64,000 nucleotides of DNA from assembly GCA_964647905.1 (NCBI GenBank), contig CAZYJR010000007.1:66595-130594 (forward strand), written 5' to 3'. This stretch comes from CAZYJR01 sp964647905. Its GTDB lineage: Bacteria; Desulfobacterota; DSM-4660; Desulfatiglandales; HGW-15. Below the pieces are notes generated by a model, which was given only the letters and a program-made list of their open reading frames with translations, ran no database searches and had not been told where the DNA came from. Of this stretch, positions 58,520 to 64,000 are shown piece by piece (positions within the stretch are counted from its first letter, which is position 1; every line of letters begins with the position of its first letter). The position numbers and the translations under genes were made by a program.

Positions 58520-59650
58520 TCAAGGATGTATGACCTCCTCGGAGATCAAGACCTTCTTTCTCATCTCAATCCTCACTCTCCCCAGCTCCTGGAACTCGTT
58601 CAGGGGATCTTGTACGTCACTCCGGCGCACCATGCTTATGGCGTCATTGGGGCAGGCCGAGGCACAGACCCCGCAGCCTATGCACCAGTCTTGATCTATC
58701 TTGGCTTTCCCTTCTTCCACCGCCACTGCGTCTATGGGGCAGGCCTCCTCGCAAAGTCCGCACCCGTCGCATGCATCCGGATCGGTCCTGCGAATGAACT
58801 GGCACGCCATCAGGAGGTCCCTGGGGACCCGGCGGCGCTTGTAGTTGCCCAGCGACCAACAGCAGCAAGGGCAGCAGTTGCATGCATGCTTTATCTCCCC
58901 TTCGACCACGTTGTCCGCGAAGTGAACGCATCCCGCCTCCTCGGCCTTGCGGTTGAGGGCGAGGGCCTCGTCCAGGGAGAGCTCCCGGCCGATGCCTACA
59001 TCAATGACATACTCGGCCAGGTCATCGTACTTCATGCACACCTCCAGGGGGTATGCACAAGGGTTCCTGCCCTTGAGGCGCGACATCACCCGGCAGTTGC
59101 AGTTTACCACCGCAATCCGCTCGGCCTTGTGGATTACATGCTCGATGTCGGCATAGCTCAGTACAGCCTGCTTTGGGGCCTCGATGGTGCGGCCGGCCGG
59201 GATCCAGCGGTAGACCTTGGTGCCGGTCCCGCCGAACCTCTCCACCAGCCCTTCCTTCCTGGAATGTCGGATGCAGAGATCCGCCATCCGCCTGGCAAAA
59301 GGGGTATCCTCATTGGGCCAGAAAAAGGCCTGGGGCATGCCGTACCCGAACTGGTGCAGGCAGTAGCCCCATGTGCCGTCCGCCGCCTTTCTCCGATAGA
59401 CCAGCCCTCTCGCAGCCAGATCGGAGAGAATGGACTCCACTTCAGATTCCGGCATGCCGCACTCGGAAGCTATTTCTCCGAGAGAGCTGGTCTCAAAGGG
59501 CCCCACGCCGGAGGGCATGCTCAACAGCACCCCCGCCTCTCGGCCGCTCAGGCTCTCCTTGAGGATTTCCACCAGATGTTCGTTGTAAGGCGGCCCGATC
59601 GCCAGCTCGGACATGTGGGCCGCCAGCCGGTCAAAGACATCCTTTCCCAT
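58520..59650 (-). CDS. Winged-helix and 4Fe-4S dicluster protein
   Basis: A 376-residue soluble protein. The N-terminal 110 residues look like a winged helix (SLGEIASECGMPESEVESILSDLAARGLVYRR). The middle is cysteine-rich (NCNCRVMSRL, KHACNCCPCCCWSLGNYKRR), and the end has two ferredoxin clusters (CDGCGLCEEACPIDA, CIGCGVCASACPNDA). The family occurs in anaerobes near dehydrogenases, with no proven role. I prefer ATG 59650, five bases from GGAGG, to ATG 59692. A 15-bp palindrome lies upstream. Confidence 0.75.
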   Translation of the reverse strand: MGKDVFDRLAAHMSELAIGPPYNEHLVEILKESLSGREAGVLLSMPSGVGPFETSSLGEIASECGMPESEVESILSDLAARGLVYRRKAADGTWGYCLHQFGYGMPQAFFWPNEDTPFARRMADLCIRHSRKEGLVERFGGTGTKVYRWIPAGRTIEAPKQAVLSYADIEHVIHKAERIAVVNCNCRVMSRLKGRNPCAYPLEVCMKYDDLAEYVIDVGIGRELSLDEALALNRKAEEAGCVHFADNVVEGEIKHACNCCPCCCWSLGNYKRRRVPRDLLMACQFIRRTDPDACDGCGLCEEACPIDAVAVEEGKAKIDQDWCIGCGVCASACPNDAISMVRRSDVQDPLNEFQELGRVRIEMRKKVLISEEVIHP

Positions 59651-59703
59651 CAACTCCTCCGTTTTGCTTGCGTGCCGGTTGTATTCCTTCATTCTCCACG
59701 ATT

Positions 59704-59718
59704 CTGCAAGTCTTGCAG
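59704..59718. promoter_or_regulatory. Operator-like palindrome upstream of the wHTH/4Fe-4S gene
   Basis: CTGCAAG and CTTGCAG are perfect inverted repeats around one base, 54 bases before the preferred start. The downstream protein has a winged helix, so self-regulation is possible. Confidence 0.35.
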
Positions 59719-60052
59719 CACCGCCTTCATCAGGGTCTTCACGCTCTCATAAATCCAGGGGTCCTGTCTGCCCTCTGCTGATGACCCTGCTAATCAATCC
59801 TCTCTCCCGGAAGCATCGCCCGTCCAGGCTATTACGGCACGACTCCTTGCTTCTTGATATCATGACTCAAGGTTCGAGGCCAACCACTTAAATCGGCCTT
59901 CAGGCTCAAGTCTTTCAATCGTTGACTTCGGTGGCCTCGCATACACTCCCGCTTGTAAGCCTCGGGTAAGGCCGGCTTGACTTGCGCCGGAAAACCTCCC
60001 ATAGTCCCCATTGACAATGACGACCTTCCGTACCATCCAAAAGGAGAGGGAC
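59719..60052. other. Divergent gap with no supportable gene
   Basis: About 330 bases between the divergent ferredoxin and methyltransferase genes. Short open frames exist on the minus strand (for instance ending at 59860), but they lack start signals, homology and coding bias. Nothing else was recognised. Confidence 0.4.
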
Positions 60053-60646
60053 ATGGCCGCCGCGATTCGCGACAAGCACTCGGGCCGAGTGTGCCCGTGG
60101 TGGCTGGCATATACCTTTGACAACCCCATAAGGAGGCTGATTCACCCGCCTGCCAAACTGTTGGGGCCATACGTTCAGGAAGGAATGATCGTCCTGGACC
60201 TGGGGGCCGGGTTCGGACACTTTTCCATCGGCATGGCCGAGCTGGTGGGCAATACAGGCAAGGTCATAGCTGCCGACGTTCAAGAGAAGATGCTGAAAAA
60301 GCTCCTCTCCAGGGCCCGCAAAGCGGGTCTCCAAAAAAGGATCATCCCCCATCTCTGCCCGAGGGACAGCCTCGAGCTCAGGCTCGACCTCGACTTTGCC
60401 CTGGCATGCAACTCACTTCACGAGATCCCTGACCTGCAAAGGCTTTTCAGCGAGCTCCGATCAATCCTCAAGCCGGAGGGCCTTTTCTACATAATGGAGC
60501 CGGCGGGCCACGTAAGCCCCAAGGCCTTTGACCAAGAACTCGCCCTTGCCCGGGAAGCCGGCTTCCGTGAAAAGGCCCGCCCCAAGGTCTTTGGCGAACT
60601 CTGCGCCCTCCTGGTCAATCCTTTGAACACGGATCGCCCCGCTTGA
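60053..60646 (+). CDS. Class I SAM-dependent methyltransferase
   Basis: A 197-residue methyltransferase. Motif I is VLDLGAGFGHFSIGMAE, motif II VIAADVQEKML and motif IV ALACNSLHEIPD, followed by ILKPEGLFYIMEP. The substrate is unknown; the UbiE-like look suggests a small molecule or metalloid. I start at 60053, six bases after AAGGAG, which gives MAAAIRDKHSGRVCPWW. The stop codon lies inside a 24-nt segment repeated at 60884. Confidence 0.85.
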   Translation: MAAAIRDKHSGRVCPWWLAYTFDNPIRRLIHPPAKLLGPYVQEGMIVLDLGAGFGHFSIGMAELVGNTGKVIAADVQEKMLKKLLSRARKAGLQKRIIPHLCPRDSLELRLDLDFALACNSLHEIPDLQRLFSELRSILKPEGLFYIMEPAGHVSPKAFDQELALAREAGFREKARPKVFGELCALLVNPLNTDRPA

Positions 60647-60661
60647 TACGCGCTTCATCCC
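60638..60661 (+). repeat. 24-nt imperfect direct repeat, left copy
   Basis: CCCGCTTGATACG is identical to 60884-60896, and TTCATCCC follows in both after a 3-base variable piece (CGC here, AGG there). The left copy spans the methyltransferase stop; the right copy runs into the CRISPR-like repeat. Confidence 0.6.
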
Positions 60662-60883
60662 TTCAACCCCTCTTGACATCCTTTCGGTCCCGGCTTTAAA
60701 TGGTCTTTACGATGGATCCGGTACGGGCCGCGGTCTCGATGCCGGATCCGGGCGACCAGGCCACCGCGGGGCCTGAGATCCTACCTGGACCAAACCAGCG
60801 TCCCCCTCCGCTGCCTGTTCACGTAATCCAGGTTCGACGTCGGTATCATGGTCCAGGCCTCCATCATGCCGCCATCGGCGTGG

Positions 60884-60907
60884 CCCGCTTGATACGAGGT
60901 TCATCCC
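60884..60907 (+). repeat. 24-nt imperfect direct repeat, right copy
   Basis: The second copy of the segment at 60638-60661, matching 22 of 24 bases. Its last third is shared with the CRISPR-like repeat starting at 60897. Confidence 0.6.
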
Positions 60908-60924
60908 CGCGCACGCGGGGAACA
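60897..60924 (-). CRISPR. Solitary type I-E-like CRISPR repeat
   Basis: On the minus strand this reads TGTTCCCCGCGTGCGCGGGG then ATGAACCT, matching type I-E repeats (GTGTTCCCCGC..GCGGGGATGAACC) in stem and flanks. There is no second copy 61 bases away on either side and no cas gene in the window. It is best seen as a remnant or an orphan repeat, not an array. Confidence 0.5.
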
Positions 60925-60929
60925 TTAGA

Positions 60930-61624
60930 GTGGTCTCGAATTGGGGCCGCACGGTGTTCTATGGGCTGAACCTCCCAGTGCTGATCGGGAAGCTCATGGA
61001 GCGATTCCGGGAGGCCCCCGCGCCCAAGGAGGGCACCACCGCCCGGGAGCAGAGAGACCGGCTGGACCCGTCCACGCGGTTTGCAATCGATTGCACAGGT
61101 GGTACGCTACGCTCATACAAATCACGGAAAAAGCTCTCTCGACGGCATCCGCAAGAGTCTGGACAGCCTTCGGAGGGCGGCTGGAGGAGTTATGGCAGGA
61201 CTGCCGGTCGAGTTTCTTCCACGAGAAGCGGGGAAAGCTCAAGGGGTCCGGGGGCGACGCCCTTGAGTTCTGGAACAGTCAGGCCGAGGCTCGAGCCGAC
61301 ACGTACCCGGGGTTCAGCGCCAAGAACACGGGGAAGATGCGCGGGATGATGTCGAATCTCCTGATGGAGCTCAAGGGGGAGGACAGCCCCGAGGAGGCCA
61401 CCCGCAAGATCCGGGACTACCTCGAGGACGTGATCGAAAACTGGCACCGGTTCGCCGGCAGCACCATCTACGAGCAGAAGTACGGGACGCCCAAGCGGGT
61501 GCCCAAGACCCCGAGCTTTGAGTTCCTTTACACCTTCCGCGCCGAGATGAAGGCAAAGCTGGCCGATCGCAAGATCTCCATGAAGGAGATCGACTTGAAT
61601 GCTCTGGAGAAGATCGAGGATTAA
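60930..61624 (+). pseudogene. Frameshifted gene of unknown function
   Basis: Codon bias indicates one gene in two frames. From GTG 60930 to about 61095 the first frame reads MVSNWGRTVFYGLNLPVLIG and on. From about 61098 a different frame continues to the stop at 61624 (YATLIQITEKALSTASARVW..., ending MKEIDLNALEKIED). Joined, it would be about 230 residues, mostly helical and charged. I recognise no family. It lies beside a CRISPR-like repeat, but no Cas motif is visible. A sequencing error could also cause the shift. Confidence 0.5.
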
Positions 61625-61640
61625 GAGATGAGAGAGCCAC

Positions 61641-62129
61641 ATGTCATTGGTGGATGAGCTGAGCAAGGTTCTTCGTTTCTCGTGGGAGGTGGAGGACAGA
61701 CGAAAGCGAGGGCTCCCGCTACAGGCGAACGACAAGATGATCAGGACGAGTCTTCTTACGGAGAATCAGCTGGATCCGTGTTTCTTGAAGCCGCCCGATT
61801 CGAGGCTGGTGCAAGCGATTGCACTGCCGAGCGTGCTAGCGATGATCCATAGCAAGGATCGGTTCTTTGCAGAGTACAACCCGTGGCGAAAGGGACAAAT
61901 CACCCGGGAGTCTTCTCCATGCTCCCTGAGACGCATGCTATCACTCGTCCCTTTGAATCCTCTTGATGAAATCACGAAAGACGGCGAAAACGTAGCGGGC
62001 AAACTGATCTGGGTTAAGCTCGGGGAAAGCGTTCGGCGGACGCTGATCCATGACCAAGCGGACTCCCTCGGAAGTGGGGTCTTCAAAGTGTTTCCCCAGA
62101 TTGGCTGTGAATCGCTTGAACCATGGTGA
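61641..62129 (+). CDS. Unknown protein, probably truncated by the neighbouring module
   Basis: A 162-residue reading frame starting MSLVDELSKVLRFSWEVEDR, 16 bases after the previous stop. The first 95 residues look like real protein. The last 60 run antisense through the 3' end of the nucleotidyltransferase gene (overlap 189 bases) and are probably not natural. It may be the 5' part of a longer gene cut off when the AbiE-like pair inserted. No family recognised. Confidence 0.4.
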   Translation: MSLVDELSKVLRFSWEVEDRRKRGLPLQANDKMIRTSLLTENQLDPCFLKPPDSRLVQAIALPSVLAMIHSKDRFFAEYNPWRKGQITRESSPCSLRRMLSLVPLNPLDEITKDGENVAGKLIWVKLGESVRRTLIHDQADSLGSGVFKVFPQIGCESLEPW

Positions 62130-62774
62130 ATATGTCTTTCTGAAATGGTCCATATCGCGGTACAGGCCGTCCTTCAAGATTTCGAGGCTGGCCAGCACAT
62201 CAAAAATGTAGTAGAGGTCCTTCGCCTTTTTCGGAAGATTCTTTCTTCGGGTGAAAACCAATCCCTTGTTAAAGATGAACGCTGCGGGAGTCGGAACACG
62301 TATTTGGACTGGCTCTGAGGTTCCCCCTAAGTAGATGTCGTCAAGTACCACTTTCATGCTGTTTTCCAGGGAAATCCCTGTAAACCGCATGGCCTGTGCA
62401 TTGAGGCCTTCTTGAACTCGGATGATCTCGTCTTCTTTGGGCCCCTTTTGATCGGTCAGGAATTCAATCTCAATATCGACGCCTTTGATGTTCCCTTCAT
62501 AGGAGACAGCCGGAAGGAGTCCGCGGCCCTTCAGGGCGGGAGAAAGCTCGGCTTGGACGAGCGTTTCATCGATCGTCTTTCCGCCTCTAACAGGCACCCT
62601 CTCCGTTACTAGAACGTCGATATCCCCCGTCCTTAGGGGTTCGCTTTCCCGGTCTTTCACAACATACCGATAATAGACCATGAGAGCGTACCCGCCCCCG
62701 AAAACGATATCGGGCAGATAATCTCTCAAGAGCAGAAGGGCCTGCTCAAACCCTTTTCTTAGCTCATCCTTCAT
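61941..62774 (-). CDS. AbiEii-like nucleotidyltransferase (toxin of a type IV toxin-antitoxin pair)
   Basis: A 277-residue nucleotidyltransferase. The core motif is IVFGGGYALMVYYRY followed by the metal-binding TGD51ID53VLV, with a possible third acidic residue in GVDIEIEFL; KAKDLYYIFDVLASL is typical of AbiEii relatives. Such toxins modify tRNA or other targets with nucleotides. It follows the AbiEi-like gene by 6 bases. Base composition is lower in GC than in the housekeeping regions. Confidence 0.78.
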   Translation of the reverse strand: MKDELRKGFEQALLLLRDYLPDIVFGGGYALMVYYRYVVKDRESEPLRTGDIDVLVTERVPVRGGKTIDETLVQAELSPALKGRGLLPAVSYEGNIKGVDIEIEFLTDQKGPKEDEIIRVQEGLNAQAMRFTGISLENSMKVVLDDIYLGGTSEPVQIRVPTPAAFIFNKGLVFTRRKNLPKKAKDLYYIFDVLASLEILKDGLYRDMDHFRKTYSPWFKRFTANLGKHFEDPTSEGVRLVMDQRPPNAFPELNPDQFARYVFAVFRDFIKRIQRDE

Positions 62775-62780
62775 CGTCGG

Positions 62781-63851
62781 TTACGCCTCGATCATATTCT
62801 GCAGCCTCTTCTTATAGAGGTGCTCTGCCTGCTCTCGTCCCCTGAGCGGGTAGTGGTAAAGGTCGAGATAGAGTTGGAGGTCCGATACTACCCACAGGTC
62901 TTTCACTTTTTGGCGATCATAAAATACGGAATGCTTGTAATACGGATCCAGGAAGATCAGGTTGGCCCCTTGCTCCGTTTTCTCGAGATCCATGGCCTTA
63001 ACGAAATGATCGAGATGAGCATAATCCTTAAGATAAACGTGAACTTCATTGTACACAGAGTAGGGGGCAATGAGATTGGCACCCGCTTGAAAACCAATGC
63101 CGTGCATAGCATCGCGGGGGATCCAGATCTGTCTTAGCTTCTCCAAGATTTCGCTCGGTCCTTTTGCAAGGCAGAAGTATCTCCTCTCCTCATTCTTCCT
63201 GAAGTCGTATTCGCCCAGCCAGTCGTCGAGCAAGTTTTTGGGATCTTGTAGGCGGACTTTTTTCTTCTGACGCTTCACGTAACCCAGTTTTTCCATCTCA
63301 CGGATCATACGCGAGACAAAGCCGGGATCAAGGCTCACTGAATTGGCCAGCTCGCGGACTCCCCACCACTTCCATCGTTCTTTGATCATCGCCCTGGAGA
63401 TCAAAGACGCCTTGTCAGAGAAGGGATTCCTCCCTTGTCTCTTTTCCTGAAAGCGATTCTCGAAACCATCCCGCTCGATATAAACGCCATCGCACTCGAT
63501 ATATACGTTTCCGGAGAGATCGATATAGAGCACCCCCGCCTGCCTGCACTCTTTTCGTTTTCGCGGACTCAGAAAGGGACTGACCAGAAGCGGAAACGAC
63601 GCTTCCTCACCCTCTACGTAGGCCCTCAACTGAGAGATCCTGTCTCTGAGCAATGGGAAACTCAGATTGGCTGCTACCTCCCCAGCCAGAACGAAAGACT
63701 TCCCTCCGAAATAAATACATATCAATAGGTCCGGATTCCACCCTTTCGCGATAGGTTTCGCTTCTTCGATTTGAGCGGAGAGACCCCGTACGGGAAGTAA
63801 CTCAGGCACCCGCCTTTTGAACTGCTCAATGATTTGTTTTTCGGAAATCAT
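62781..63851 (-). CDS. AbiEi-like winged-helix antitoxin/regulator
   Basis: A 356-residue protein. A winged helix lies in the middle (WGVRELANSVSLDPGFVSRMIREMEKLGYVKRQ, about residues 165-200). The N-terminal part is nuclease-like in outline (GWNPDLLICIYFGGKSFVLAGEV, GVLYIDLSGNVYIECDG) and the C-terminal domain of about 150 residues is AbiEi-like. In AbiE systems this protein represses its operon and blocks toxicity. The ATG at 63851 is five bases from GAGG. Two dyads lie just upstream. Confidence 0.75.
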   Translation of the reverse strand: MISEKQIIEQFKRRVPELLPVRGLSAQIEEAKPIAKGWNPDLLICIYFGGKSFVLAGEVAANLSFPLLRDRISQLRAYVEGEEASFPLLVSPFLSPRKRKECRQAGVLYIDLSGNVYIECDGVYIERDGFENRFQEKRQGRNPFSDKASLISRAMIKERWKWWGVRELANSVSLDPGFVSRMIREMEKLGYVKRQKKKVRLQDPKNLLDDWLGEYDFRKNEERRYFCLAKGPSEILEKLRQIWIPRDAMHGIGFQAGANLIAPYSVYNEVHVYLKDYAHLDHFVKAMDLEKTEQGANLIFLDPYYKHSVFYDRQKVKDLWVVSDLQLYLDLYHYPLRGREQAEHLYKKRLQNMIEA

Positions 63852-63870
63852 TGTTGCCTCAAAAATTATC

Positions 63871-63888
63871 GTTGCCCAATTGGACAAC
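63871..63888. promoter_or_regulatory. Proximal operator dyad of the AbiE-like module
   Basis: GTTGCCCAATTGGACAAC is an 18-bp palindrome with a single mismatched pair, 20 bases before the start at 63851. Half-sites resemble those of the distal dyad. Confidence 0.55.
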
Positions 63889-63898
63889 AGGCTATCTA

Positions 63899-63917
63899 TT
63901 GACAACAACCTTGTCAA
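63899..63917. promoter_or_regulatory. Distal operator dyad of the AbiE-like module
   Basis: TTGACAA (63899-63905) and TTGTCAA (63911-63917) are perfect inverted repeats with 5 bases between. The rest of the window to 64000 shows no gene start or other feature. Confidence 0.55.
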
Positions 63918-64000
63918 GAAAAATCGCTGGCACGGTGTGCAATCGGGCTCCTCACAAGAATCTGTGCTGGGTCTGTGGCAACGGGAGCCTTCCCAAGCCA

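Noticed and set aside
60897..60924. A CRISPR array
   Set aside because: Only one repeat is present; sequences one repeat-spacer unit away on both sides do not match, and there are no cas genes.
63928..63945. A sigma-54 promoter near the right end (TGGCACGGTGTGCAAT)
   Set aside because: GG and GC are only 8 bases apart and no gene start follows in the window.

Overview
The window is GC-rich bacterial chromosome from an anaerobe, most likely a Desulfobacterota (deltaproteobacterial) sulfate-reducing or syntrophic lineage. This is inferred from gene content, not from a marker gene. The pointers are a large HdrA/HdrD/MvhD/FrhB electron-bifurcation cluster with an ETF:quinone oxidoreductase, DUF39-type homocysteine biosynthesis, a stand-alone IMP cyclohydrolase, several TRAP transporters, DsrE/TusA sulfur carriers with a DsrMK-like membrane module, and Gram-negative LPS genes.

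Layout. 1-1992: DctMQP TRAP transporter (minus strand, DctM cut by the window edge). 2252-4833: IMP cyclohydrolase domain protein, a perfect 28-bp palindrome, KDO transferase waaA and a PocR-domain sensor. 4886-7633: a two-gene unit with its own promoter, a MoxR-type AAA+ ATPase overlapping a 611-residue protein with a TraB/EreA/ChaN-like N-terminus; I know of no described function for it. 19185-7615 (minus): an 11.6-kb redox operon, ETF-QO, HdrD-like, HdrA fused to a GltD/NfnB-like module, MvhD, FrhB-like, tandem HdrA and HdrC. 19359-25306 (minus): a cytidylate-kinase-like gene, FeoA/FeoB/CorA with a FeoB-associated Cys-rich peptide, and the DUF39 protein.

25530-33732 (plus): LPS and nitrogen-PTS genes (kdsA-lptC-lptA-lptB-rpoN-hpf-ptsN, a mannose-family EIIA, rimI), then gapA and tpiA. 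33745-35943: secG, tRNA-Leu(GAG), a ParE-type toxin-antitoxin island flanked by a 14-nt direct repeat, and a lipoprotein. 36039-39561: a TAXI-DUF1850-fused-permease TRAP system.

39604-46808 (minus): an eight-gene operon (small FAEAGE peptide, two Usp-like proteins, a 28-aa membrane peptide, an SLC13 permease, a kinase-like protein, a histidine kinase and a sigma-54 activator). A near-consensus -24/-12 promoter stands in front of it. Divergent to it is a Lon-family protease with a response-regulator receiver domain where the usual N-terminal domain would be (47061-49070). 49077-50580: a palindromic intergenic element, an iron-sulfur flavoprotein and a glycine-zipper lipoprotein.

50580-54105 (minus): a MarR regulator and a DsrE2-TusA-cytochrome b-HdrD operon. 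The same GTTAAT-N3-ATTAAC palindrome precedes both transcription units, so a self-contained MarR regulon for sulfur trafficking is likely. 54157-60646: hybrid histidine kinase, MFS exporter, truncated split-Soret-like cytochrome, ferredoxin-wHTH protein and methyltransferase. 60647-64000 is accessory: a solitary type I-E-like CRISPR repeat, a frameshifted unknown gene, a truncated unknown gene and an AbiEi/AbiEii-like type IV toxin-antitoxin pair with two operator palindromes.
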